Source: Leptobrachium leishanense
Taxonomy: Eukaryota > Chordata > Amphibia > Anura > Megophryidae
Direction: 5' to 3'
Assembly: GCA_009667805.1 (NCBI GenBank)
Contig: CM019069.1
Location: 50,612,153-50,676,152 of the forward strand
Length of the DNA stretch: 64,000 nucleotides
A program made the position numbers and the translations under genes. Below are positions 20,997 to 31,127 of this stretch, one piece after another. How positions within the stretch are numbered: position 1 is the first letter of the stretch; every line of letters starts with the position of its first letter. A model generated the notes under the pieces. It was given only the letters and a program-made list of their open reading frames with translations. It searched no databases and was not told the DNA's origin.

Positions 20997-21323
20997 TCAC
21001 GGGTCAGTACCTTCATACTTGGCCTTCTTACAAATATTCTTCACAATCTTGACAGCCGATTCCGCTTTGCCATTCGCTTGCGGGTGCCGAGGCGATGAGG
21101 TAACGTGCTCAAATCCCCAATCTGCAGAGAACCGTCTGAATTGCTCACATGCGAATTGAGGTCCGTTATCTGAGATTACTCTATCCGGCTGGCCATAACT
21201 TGCAAACTGTACTTTACAACGCCTGATTGTAGTATCAGCAGACAGGTCAGGAAGTAGCTCAATCTCCCAAAAGTCAGAATAGTGATCAACAATTAGTAGA
21301 AAATCTTGCCCAGCATAATTCAA
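20997..21323 (-). pseudogene. gypsy integrase core, N-terminally truncated
   Basis: The 108-residue frame reads YAGQDFLLIVDHYSDFWE, then VISDNGPQFACEQF with the second catalytic aspartate, and NGKAESAVKIVK with the catalytic glutamate. The HHCC module and the segment holding the first catalytic aspartate are absent upstream because of the deletion junction near 21318, so this integrase cannot be active. Confidence 0.85.
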
Positions 21324-21927
21324 TCACAAGGATGTCATCAGCTATTGGTTCAACACCACTGAGTCCAGTCAATAGTTCATGTTGTTTACGTTGATACACC
21401 TCTGGTGCAACTGATACTCCAAAATGCAATTTGAGCCACCTTTTCCTGCCCCAAGGAGTCCAGAAGGTTGTCATATAACTACTTGCAGTATCCAGTTTAC
21501 ACTGTAAAAATGCATCCCGGGCATCAACAAGCGTGAACAGATGCGCTTTAGGCAACTTGTACAAAACATCCTCGAGCGTTGGCATGATGTAATGAGATCG
21601 CCTCAGTGCCAGATTCAAGAATTTGGGATCTATGCATATTCTTATCTTATCAGGCTTCTTTACAATAACCATGTTACTTATCCAGTCAGTTGGATCAGTC
21701 ACCGGAGCTAGGTGTGCATCGGCCTCATATTGGTCAAGCTGCGCCTTGACTGCCTGTTTTAATGCCACTGGCACATTGCGTGGTGCACATTGGACTGGAG
21801 GGACACTCAAATCAAGGTCGAAATGAACTTCCCATGGTACGGATTCTACTGGCCCAGTAAACACATAATTAAATTCTTGTAACAGCCATTGTTTTGTCAA
21901 GGGCCCTTTGGATTGATTGTCCATCAC
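21290..21927 (-). pseudogene. gypsy reverse transcriptase, truncated
   Basis: The frame contains SNMVIVKKPDKIRICIDP, FTLVDARDAFLQCKLD (first catalytic Asp) and PIADDILVI (the (Y/A)DD catalytic pair), then loses homology at ELCWARF. Those last bases are the start of the integrase core (NYAGQDF) read in another frame. RT would copy element RNA into DNA. The thumb, RNase H and integrase N-terminus are missing, so this is a deletion derivative. Confidence 0.88.
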
Positions 21928-21978
21928 GTTGAGCTCTGCAGGGACGGAGAAATGTATCAGCCCTAGACGCTCACAGGT

Positions 21979-22490
21979 TCAGCCTGATAACAGGGGCTTT
22001 TGGCGGGCCTCCACAATTTCAAACTCTAGCTTGTGTCTCTGTCCACGTAAGACACATTCAGTCCTGAAGAGTCCTAGAGATTTCATAAGCTCACCAGAGT
22101 ATAGCTTTAGTTTGGTGTCACTTGGCAGTAGATGTGCGTCCGGTGCTAACATCATTTTGTCTTTTAAACACATTACATCACACGTTGCTCCTGAATCGAG
22201 CTGACAGAATTGGGGTCTATTATTTAAACATAAAGTGACGAACCATTTCTTTCCTCTGGATTGCACAGCACCGATCAATTCACTGCTGTATAGAACTTCA
22301 GCGGAGTCTGTCTCTTCCACATATGCAGATGCGTTCTCCACGGTGTGTAATTTTCCAATCAATGGCTGTCGTCTACTTGACAGACAAACATTAGCAAAAT
22401 GGTTTGTTCTTCCACAAGACCTACAAGACTTCCCATAAGCTGGACACTGCTCTTTATTTCTTTGATGCACAGTCCCACAGTATTTCCATG
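21979..22490 (-). pseudogene. gypsy nucleocapsid zinc knuckle and aspartic protease
   Basis: A CCHC zinc knuckle, CRSCGRTNHFANVC (spacing C-x2-C-x4-H-x4-C), is followed about 80 residues later by CQLDSGATCDVM, the DSG active site of a retroelement aspartic protease. The frame stops near 21979 before RT, so the gag-pol frame is broken. Confidence 0.85.
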
Positions 22491-23269
22491 CTATATAAGG
22501 TTGGCAGCGTTTGCGCTAATCATGCGGCATTGCTGCGGTTTGCTTATGTTATGACGCTGCATTGCCATGTTTATGCTGTCGTTCCTCTGTCTGTCCTGTT
22601 CCATAACTTTCAGACGTCTGTCAGTGAGCTCTGCTGTACGGCACGTTTCAATGGCTATGTTTAGAGTTAAGTCATGTTCTCTTAGGAGGCGCCTGCGTGC
22701 ACTGTCACTAGCTATGCCAAAAACAATTTTGTCTCTTATTAATTCATCTTTGAGAGCTCCATATTCACAAGTTGCTGCCTTTTCTCTCAGGCGTGTAACA
22801 AAGTTATCAAAAGATTCTCCCTCTTCTTGTTTGCAGCACCCAAACACATACAGTACCTTTCGTAAATGATGTTTTTAGCAGGTTTGAAATAAGCTTCCAT
22901 TGCTTGTAGAATGGCTGTAACATTTTCTTGCTGCTCTGCTGTGAGGTTCACATTGTGTTTATACACATGCCTGCATTCATTGCCCATCACTCTCCTCAGA
23001 GTTGCTGCCTGCACTGCTGCAGATTTCTCATTCAAGCCTGTAGCCAGTGAATAATCTTCAAATTCAGCTCTGAAAGATTCCCAGTTGCTGCTCCAATCTC
23101 CACTCATTCTCATCTCCTCTGGGGGAGGTATGCAATTCATTGCAGCCATATTGCCAGGAAGCCTCTGAGCTCTCAAATAGAAAAAAGAAAAAAAAAATTC
23201 ACAAGGAACAGTCTTAGTCCACAGTTCACAAACCTGTGTAGTTTCCCAAAGCTGCTTTGCTCCAGACAA
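22491..23269 (-). pseudogene. gypsy gag, broken into two frames
   Basis: First frame (22787-23269) reads NMAAMNCIPPPEEMRMSGD and WSSNWESFRAEFEDYSLATG. The second (22491-22847) reads EGESFDNFVTRLREKAATCE and IRDKIVFGIASDSARRRLL, the conserved retrotransposon gag pattern. A frameshift near 22840-22860 separates them and a stop ends the second. Gag forms the particle that packages element RNA. Confidence 0.82.
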
Positions 23270-23292
23270 GAGGCTCAGTCCTGATTTTAGTT

Positions 23293-23305
23293 ACTTCTGA
23301 CACCA
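23293..23305 (-). promoter_or_regulatory. Primer-binding-site-like sequence
   Basis: Immediately inside the 5' LTR the minus strand reads TGGTGTCAGAAGT. TGG plus the next bases at this position is typical of a tRNA-primer site. I do not assign the tRNA. Confidence 0.55.
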
Positions 23306-23433
23306 TGTTTCATGTATAGAAATGAAGACACTGCAAGCTGCTTGTGTGAGGAATCATGTTGGATCATAGAACTGCCTCCAGGTCAGAGGTCAGAACAGGA
23401 AACAGGAAGTATAAGCATAATCAATACACAACA
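23306..23433 (-). repeat. 5' LTR of the 20091-23433 element
   Basis: 128 bp, almost identical to the 3' LTR. It is followed by the GACGT target duplication. Confidence 0.9.
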
Positions 23434-23603
23434 GACGTGCTGAGCGCATCCTCCCTTTGCGGCCAGCGATCGGCCGGATTCCCGATGCTTGGTGTCAACC
23501 CAGCATCCGGGACCACCGCGGGCAGGCGTGCAATGACATCTATTGCAGGCTCCCCCCTCCGCGAGTGCGGAGGAGGTGCCTGAAAGGGAGGGGGTCCTTT
23601 AGA

Positions 23604-23945
23604 TGTGATGTATCGGTTGTTAGACTCTGTAAGAATATATGGTGTGTGTGTATTGTGAGGTATCGACTGTTGGTTGTGAATGATGCATTGCTTTTCTTCT
23701 GCCTTCCTACTTCCTGTTATGCTCTGAGGTGATTTTTCACTTCCTGTTGTCAGTTGGGGGGGAATGTTCTGGTAGATGTAAAATGGTGGCTGAAGCAGAG
23801 CAGTGTTATGAGGCAGCTCTGTGAGGAAACTGTTCTACACCGATTAATAAACTACAACTTGCTTATACGTGCTATATAAGTGACTGTTTTTATACAACTC
23901 AACCAATTAAATAAGAATATAAACACGGTTGTGGAAAACATCACA
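23604..23945. mobile_element. Possible solo LTR, about 342 bp
   Basis: Ends TGTGATGT and ACATCACA are inverted repeats with TG...CA borders, and AATAAA occurs at 23846. No target duplication is evident; the flanks are themselves palindromic (GGGAGGGGGTCC versus GGACCTCTCTCCCTCCCC), which complicates the call. Removing it gives the outer piggyBac-like element a normal length. Confidence 0.35.
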
Positions 23946-24848
23946 GGACCTCTCTCCCTCCCCTTCAGTTCGGGCCAGCGATCAAAGCCATGCACTGTTT
24001 GAAAGGGCACAGCCTGCCCTTCCAAACGGTGCCTGGCTTTAACCCCTTGGGGACCGGATCGCTATTTGGCGACAAAAAGCGCCAGACAGCGATCCTTTTT
24101 TTAACAAGCGCAACCCATAGAAAATTTAACCGCAAACGCTTGCATGTTAAAATGTGAAAAAAAAACACTTTACACGTTGTAAATTATTGAAAATTAAAAT
24201 TTTATTGCATTTTTTGTTATAATATATATCTATATATATCTGACAAGTCTGCCGGAAAGAAAGATGTATAATATGTCTGGGTCATATAATAAAATATAGC
24301 TTCAAAACGCGTTTAAACATGATGAGCGAAACCGGTAAAAATTACCTCAGCACACAGGCGTGAAATGGATTAGCAGCGAAAGGGTTAAAATGTAAGTCAC
24401 TACAGGTTGGTTGGGTGTTTTGTCTTACAGTGGCAAGAAAAAGTATGTGAACCCTTTGGGATTACGTGGAGTTTTGCATGAATTGGTCTTAAAATGTGCT
24501 CTGATCTTCATCTAAGTCACAACAATTTGAAAAACACAGTCTGCTTAAAATAATACAACACAAACATTATATGTTTTCATGTGTTTATTGAACAGAACAT
24601 GTAAACATTCACAGTGCAGGGTGGAAAAAGTATGTGAACCCCTAGCCTAATGACTTCTCCAAGTGCTAATTGGAGTCAGGAGTGAGCCAACCTTGAGTCC
24701 AATCAGTGTGATATTATTGGATGTGTTGCTGAAAGCTGTCCTTCCCTTTAAAAACACACAGCAGTTTTGGGTTTACTGGTTTCAAAAAGCACTGCCTGAT
24801 GTGAACCATGCCTCGCAGAAAAGAGCACTCAGAAGACCTAGAGTCAAG

Positions 24849-25617
24849 TAGACTTGTGCACCGATTTTTTTTTCGGTTCGATTCGGTTCGTTCGTATTTT
24901 TGTAAATTTTCGTTTCGGTTCGTTTCGGCCAATTTCCGTTTCGGTTCGGTTCGTTTTCGTTTCGTTTTTCGTATCGACTTTTTTTCCGTAATTTCAGAAA
25001 TTTTCGTGTTTTTCGGAACGTCTGTTCTCCTCGTTTCAAAGTGTCTATTCGTTTTGACATAAACTAATGGTTTTTCGGATCCGATATTTCTGTCGATACG
25101 ATAATTCTGCCATTGTGATTGCTCATGTTTTACAAGAAGGATACATTGAGATTTCTCTGGTTTCCCAGGAAGGATACATTGAGATTTCTCTGGTTTTACA
25201 AGAAGGATACATTGAGATTTCTCGGTTTTCACAAGAAGGATACATTGAGATTTCTCTGGTTTTCCAGGAAGGATACATTGAGATTTCTCTGGTTTTACAA
25301 GAAGGATTCATTGAGATTTCTCATGTTTTACAAGAAGGATACATTGAGATGGGAATGATACAAAATAACAGAATCAGCGACATAACCAAAAAATACGTTG
25401 TCCGAAATTAATGGAACCGAAATCAGGAATGGAGCCGAAATTACGAATGGAACGAAAATGATTTTCAATTTTACACATTTCTAGTCCATTCGAAAATTCC
25501 GAACAAATTTCCGTTTTCAGATCTGAAAATTTTCGGAAAATCGACCGAATCCGAATGCACGAATCGGGAAATTTCGTGAAAATTCCGAAATTCCGAAAGC
25601 CGAAACGCACATCCCTA
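24849..25617. mobile_element. hAT-type MITE, 769 bp, inserted in the Tc1 transposase
   Basis: Ends TAGACTTGTGCACCGA and CACATCCCTA belong to the family of the 6.7-kb element at 13343-20053. The 8-bp flanks GAGTCAAG (24841-24848) and GAATCAAG (25618-25625) match at 7 of 8 positions, an independent confirmation of 8-bp target duplication. The ends are TTCG-rich and the centre is a minisatellite. Confidence 0.88.
25117..25350. repeat. 33-37 bp minisatellite derived from a LINE/SINE tail
   Basis: About seven units of AAGGATACATTGAGATTTCT plus CTGGTTTTACAAG or CTGGTTTCCCAGG. The complement, AGAAATCTCAATGTATCCTT, is the 3' tail of the SINE at 10411-10611 and of the LINE near 39705-39725. Frames of the EGYIEISLV type on both strands are repeat artefacts. 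Confidence 0.92.
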
Positions 25618-25623
25618 GAATCA

Positions 25624-25830
<207 letters not shown>

Positions 25831-26084
25831 TCAGCTAAAGACTTACAGAAATCTCTTGCACATGCTAACATTTTTGTTGACACATCTACAATAAGGAAAA
25901 CATTAAACAAGAATGGAGTACATGGGAGGACACAACAGAGGAACCATTGCTGTCCAAAAAGAATATTGCAGCACGTTTGAAGTTTGCAAAAGAGCACCTG
26001 GATGTTCCACAGCACTACTGGCAAAATATTCTGTGGACAGATGAAACCAAAATTGAGTTGTTTGGAAAAAACACACAACACTGA

Positions 26085-26607
26085 CAGGGTTATCCAAAGA
26101 GATTCGAAAAGTCACCGCACGTTCGGTGACTTAAAAAATAAGTAAACTGAAAAAAAAAAAAAAAATCGGACTTTTAAAAAAATAAAAAAAATCTGAAAAA
26201 TGCTTAAAGTATCCTAAAAAATCGATAAATAAAGAGACTTTTTGCTGCAGAATTCTATAATGAACGGTTTATTAGATATTGAATTAAAACGGGAATATTT
26301 TTAACATTGAAGCCTATGGGATTCTCCTGAATAAACTTGCCGAATTAAACCACCGAATGGCAGGGCATTAGGGGAACCTTTCACTGCTGGTTTGTGTTCT
26401 CTGAATAGCCGAAGCAGTGCTTTTTCATGGGGATTTCACTGCCCTCGAACAAGGACCGAACAGGCACCGTATGTTCAGGCAATTCGCCAGGATTTGGCGA
26501 ATTTCTTGCTCTCTGGATAGCCGAATGGTCAGGAAAGGTAACCGAACACTGATTTTCAGCGTTCGGTTACCTTTCTCAAGCAATTCGTATCTCTTTGGAT
26601 AACCCTG
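26085..26607. mobile_element. MITE family A, 523 bp, inserted in the Tc1 transposase
   Basis: CAGGGTTATCCAAAGAGAT and ATCTCTTTGGATAACCCTG are perfect inverted ends. The transposase codons around it (H-Y-V-W) rejoin across a TA, suggesting TA or similar short target duplication with later damage at the left (CACTGA). No coding. Sister copy at 34495-35349. Confidence 0.85.
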
Positions 26608-27350
26608 TATGTGTGGAGAAAAAAAGGCACAGCACACCAACAACAAAACCTCATCCCCACCGTAAAACATGGCAGAGGGAGCATCATGGTTTGGGCTCCT
26701 TTGCTGCCTCAGGGCCTGGACGGATTGTTGTCATTGATGGAAAAATGAATTCCAGAGTTTATCAAGACATTTTGCAGGAAAACTTAAGACCATCTGTCCG
26801 CCAACTGAAGCTCCGCAGAGGATGGGTGATGCAACAGGACAATGACCCAAAGCATACAAGTAATTCAACAAAAGAATGGCTTCAACAAAACAAAATACGC
26901 CTTCTGGAGTGGCCCAGTCAGAGTCCTGACCTCAACCCGATTGAAATGCTGTGGCATGACCTTAAGAGAGCGATTCACACCAGACATCCCAAGAATATTG
27001 CTACATTGAAACAGTTTTGTGAAGAGTAGTCCAAAATTACTCCAGATCATTGTGCAGGTCTGATCTGCAACTACAGGAAACGTTTGGTTGAGGTTATTGC
27101 TGCCAAAGGAGGGTCAACCAGTTATTAAGTCCAAAGGTTCACATACTTTTTCCACCCTGCACTGTGAATGTTTACATGTTCTGTTCAATAAAAACATGAA
27201 AACATAGAATGTTTGTGTTGAATTATTTTAAGCAGACTGTGTTTTTCAAATTGTTGTGACTTAGATGAAGAACAGAGCACATTTTATGAGCAATTCATGC
27301 AAAACTCCACGTAATCCCAAAGGGTTCACATACTTTTTCTTTCCACTGTA

Positions 27351-28322
27351 TTTATTATTTTCAGATAAGTGAAAAGTACTTGAACCAGGTTTGAGGAACT
27401 GAGTTTTTGTTCATGTTTCTGTCAGTTACCCTTTTCTTCTCATTCTGAGTAGACACTTTTACAGCTTTTGCACCGGTTGAACAATGCATGCCATCTGAAT
27501 CCAGTTTTTGCATGTGATAAGGAGGTATTGCTGTTTAACTCTTTATTTAATTTAGTTTTTTTGAGGAAAACAAATGGAAGCATACATTTATTTAACCGAT
27601 ATAAAACTAATTTTGTATGAAACCCTAATTATTTTATTAAAATACCATTTACCGGTTAAATAAGTCCTTTGGTGGTTTATCTGGAATTCTCTTAAGAAAC
27701 TCTTGCAGTTTAGAAATGTGGAATAGGCCATATGTTATGAGGGAAAAACATGGATTTGAAGTCTTTGTAAAGTTTGCTAAGAGACTGCAGAGAACTTTTT
27801 CATTTTTTTGAGTAGAAGTCATCGTGACGCGCCCTCTGAGGCTCCTCTTGATAGATGAAGGGTAATATCATGTAAAGATAGGACGTGGGTAATATTTTGC
27901 CTCACACAAAAGCTGTGATTTGACAGAAAGGAGAGCTAGTTCATGAAGCTAAATTAGCCATTTTTAGAGCATGAAAGAGTCATTGTAGTCACTTTTCATT
28001 GACCCATTCTGATTAATATTATAGCGATGTCACTCTTTGACAAGATTAAATCTTGTGGCCAGGAAAGTCTAGTCTTGCAAGACTAGCTGTGTTACCACGA
28101 TAACTCCTAATTATGTAACGAACTAGAGTTAGTCAAACAATGACCCTCTCATAGAATGATTAATGCTCAAGAATGACTTTATTGTACATTATAATTTTCT
28201 ATGATGACTTCATTGTTTCTCATTTATTTTTTCCTCTCTATTAACAGTTTGTATTTTTGCCGCTTATGTAACACATTTTCATCATAGTCATCCTATACGT
28301 TCACTGTCTCTTCTCTAACACT
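27351..28322. other. No feature recognised
   Basis: About 970 bp between the Tc1 element and the next MITE, without coding or repeat signal that I can support. Confidence 0.35.
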
Positions 28323-28324
28323 TA

Positions 28325-29287
28325 AGGGGTTATTCACCAACCCCTGAACTTGCCACCGAACAGGGAATTTCACCATTCGAGGCAATTTCGGGGTAGTTTG
28401 TCTATTCACTAAACTGTCAGTTCGCCAAATACAGGTGAATTGATGGTGAAATATAGTGCGTTTCGCCGCGGTTAGGAGATCTTCAGTGGCACCGAATTTG
28501 TCCCATAGAGAAATAATGGCTTGTCTACTAACAAAACGCCAAACTGCACCGAAATTTTGGCGAAATTACCTGATTTTCGGTGATTCAATTCAACAGGGTC
28601 AAAAAGGCTAATCCCATAGGATTTAATGTAAAATTGTAAAATCATTTAAAAAAAATTTTTAAAGACCGTTTATTATTTAATTTTCAGCAAAAAAACATTT
28701 TATTTTTAGAGCACCTTTTTGTATTTTTTTAGACAAAATTATTGTTTCCCAATTGTACAAAAAGATATATTTTTTAAATTCTGTAACAGACCTTTTTATT
28801 ATTTTTTTAAATACTTTTTTTTTTACTTTAAACCAATAAAAATGATTAAAATGTGTAAACACCTATTCCAGAGTTTCCCAAACCCGTCCTCAGGACATGC
28901 TAACAGGTCAGCTTTGTCAGATATGTGAAGCACAGGTGATATGATTTGCTGCTCAGTGATTGCAGGATTCAGTCTGCATTTTCCCAAGGTGATCTGGTAA
29001 ATTTGGCCTGTTAGGGGGTCCCGCGGACAGGTTTGGGAAACACTGACCTGTTAGGAGAATAGGAGAGTTTCATTTTTTTTCTGCAGTTCAGTGGAATTCA
29101 CCAGTGCCAAGTCAGCGGATATCAGCGCAGTTCGGCGGTATACGCTGATGTCCGATAACTGCTTCGGCGACTCAAATTTCGGCAAAATACAGTGACCATT
29201 CGCTAAATAGTGAATACACCGTATTTTGTCTAAATTGAATTGCGGAGTATGGCGGAAATCAAAGCACTGCTTTGTGAATAGACCCTT
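28325..29287. mobile_element. MITE family B, 963 bp, with a nested hAT MITE
   Basis: Ends AGGGGTTATTCAC and GTGAATAGACCCTT are inverted repeats bordered by TA (28323-28324 and 29288-29289). The interior has repeated short motifs such as GGCAATTTCGGGG and TTCGCCAAA. Relatives occur at 55196-55760 and 59228-59772. No transposase. Confidence 0.82.
28869..29045. mobile_element. hAT MITE, 177 bp, nested in MITE B
   Basis: Ends CAGAGTTTCCCAAACC and GGTTTGGGAAACACTG are inverted. The 8-bp flanks ACCTATTC (28861-28868) and ACCTGTTA (29046-29053) agree at 6 of 8 positions, fitting an old hAT target duplication. A related end is at 54618-54673. Confidence 0.78.
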
Positions 29288-29602
29288 TACTGCATCTGAC
29301 TGTTTTAACTATTTTCCTGCTTTAATAAGTAACTGATAAGTTACTGCCAGTTTTGCCATTATGCTATATAAATAAACAAGATCAAAGTGCTGCATTTGTC
29401 TATTCTATCACACAAGCATGTTTAAAGTGAACCTTATGTTATATAGTTTTGTATCTTTAATTGTTTGCATAAATACATGACCATAAAGGCTGATAAAAAG
29501 GCACAAGTCGATCTCTTTCAAATTTCCTACACAGATGCAGCAATCATTAAATGGGCATTTATTCAAGGTGTTGACAATGCACAACATATATTTTGTATAC
29601 TG
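29288..29602. other. No feature recognised
   Basis: Short stretch between two MITEs, nothing supported. Confidence 0.3.
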
Positions 29603-29605
29603 TAT

Positions 29606-30259
29606 GGGCTCTATTACATTCTGCGCACAAACGTTAACGCGTGCGCAAAAAAGCATTAACGCGAGGGGCAAAACCCAATGCGCAGACCGTCGTATTACAA
29701 CGTCAGCGCAACAAACGCGCGTATACGTCTAACGCGGGTGAACCTGCGTGAACGCTGCGTGAGCTTACTGTACTGCGCGCGTTCTATACTTAACATTGTG
29801 AGCGCAAATGCGTTTGTGCGCTGGTACGCAGATGGTATTACAATCTATGCGCAGTTTTTAAAGCTGGTGGTAATGGCAAATCTGAACGTCCTGGCCGAAC
29901 CCAAATACACCAGCCCGAAACAAACAATACAGCAAAGTATAGTTACACATTCTACGCCTACCCAAACAATAAAATTGAGAAGTTGTGTGTGTTTTTATTA
30001 TTGCTGCAGCATATATGCGCAGATTGATTTTGACAGGCGCAAAAACTGAACGGGAGACAATTGTGGTTCTTAATTCTGATTGCACACCGATTTCTGCGCG
30101 CAGCGTTAATGCTTTTTTACGCGCGTTATTTTTTGACAGATGAAAAAATGCGTGAGGATTGTAATACTAGCATTAATGTACGCGTGTTAACGTTTAACGC
30201 TTCGCGCACAAATTAACGCGCTGCGCAAGCATTTTTGCGCAAAGAATGTAATAGAGCCC
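29606..30259. mobile_element. Harbinger-like MITE, 654 bp, CpG-rich
   Basis: GGGCTCTATTACATTC at the left and GAATGTAATAGAGCCC at the right are perfect 16-bp inverted ends, flanked by TAT on both sides (29603-29605 and 30260-30262). The interior is dense in TGCGCA, AACGCG and GCGCGT strings, far more CpG than its surroundings. A fragment is at 7130-7237, and a 130-bp element with a related terminus is at 55489-55618. Class is inferred from the end sequence and the 3-bp duplication. Confidence 0.78.
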
Positions 30260-30400
30260 TATATATCTAGAATTAGGTTGTGATTTCTATTATCTGTTTG
30301 GAATATGTCCACCAGGTAAATATCATGTCCTCCTGTCTTCATATTGTTTCCAGTATTTTACCTTTTTGTGTCGAATTTGGCAATTTAAACAAAGCAGGCT

Positions 30401-31127
30401 CTATCACCTCTTTAAAGCTAACTCTAGCACTCACATAAATGAGCATTAGTGCTCCACACAGATCACCTCTGAATCGCTAACGGGTAAAATAAAAACAAAC
30501 TTTAGCAAATTGGTATTAGCGCTTTTTAACGCTTGCTTAATGTACTTTGCACTCCCCATGTTAAGCATAGGAAGTGCAAAGTGCAAGCACTCTGTAATTA
30601 GCGTTAGGATCACATCGTCCTGACGCGAATTAAAAAGAGCTGTCGTGATATAAAATAGTTTTTTTACAGCTCTGAGCTAGTGCTAACTGATTCCAGTGCT
30701 GCAGAATCAGTTAGCCGCAGCTGAAAGGCCCACCAAAAAATCAAATGCTCACCTCTCATCCAGCGGCGAGAACAACATCCCGATCCGCCGCTTTTGGCCG
30801 CCGGGACCAGAGTGAGACTGGGGGAAAAAGTCCCCAGTCTCCCTCCGCAATCACTCTGCCGACCAGTAGGATCTCGCGAGAGGCGAGATCCTGCCGGTCA
30901 TGTGACCCGGTAGCATAAACCTCTATGCAGTCCTATGGAAAGGATGCTCGGGACGGCGCTTTAGCACAATCCCGAGCATCCGCGAGCCTAGTGGTCGCTA
31001 CGGGGCAGGCTGCTGGACTCAGACGCCTGCCCGGTATTCTAATGGTAAAACTGGGACTCAAAGAGGATATTAGCAGATGCAAATTTTTCCCCTTAGCTTC
31101 CCGGTTTTAGCAAGGGGGAGGTGATAG
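30401..31127. mobile_element. GC-rich MITE, complete copy 2, 727 bp
   Basis: Ends CTATCACCTC and GAGGTGATAG are inverted. Inside are palindromes such as GATCTCGCGAGAGGCGAGATC and a GAGACTGGGGG...CCCCAGTCTC stem. Copy 1 (10960-12900) is inverted relative to it, and a partial copy lies at 48440-48850. I could not fix a target duplication. Confidence 0.72.

Larger units (their letters stand above)
20091..23433 (-). mobile_element. Ty3/gypsy-type LTR retrotransposon, 3343 bp, internally deleted
   Basis: Two 128-bp LTRs (20091-20218 and 23306-23433) enclose gag and pol remnants. The whole is flanked by the 5-bp repeat GACGT (20086-20090 and 23434-23438). The LTRs differ at a single position that I can see (AACCTG versus AAGCTG), so the insertion should be recent. 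Coding order on the minus strand is gag, zinc knuckle, protease, RT, integrase. The element is shorter than a full gypsy because a section between RT and integrase is absent. Confidence 0.9.
13307..24384 (-). mobile_element. piggyBac-like (TTAA) element, outermost shell of a nested block
   Basis: Left end CCCTTTTGCTGC and right end GCAGCGAAAGGG are inverted repeats, each bordered by TTAA (13303-13306 and 24385-24388). TTAA duplication with CCC ends is the hallmark of piggyBac-type transposons. After removing the inserts at 13343-20053, 20091-23433 and (if real) 23604-23945, about 670 bp remains, close to the 694-bp sister copy at 15858-16551. No transposase is encoded. Superfamily is inferred from the termini alone. 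Confidence 0.7.

Noticed and set aside
25067..25411. Open frame with repeating EGYIEISLV units
   Set aside because: Produced by the 33-37 bp minisatellite derived from a LINE/SINE tail; both strands are open.
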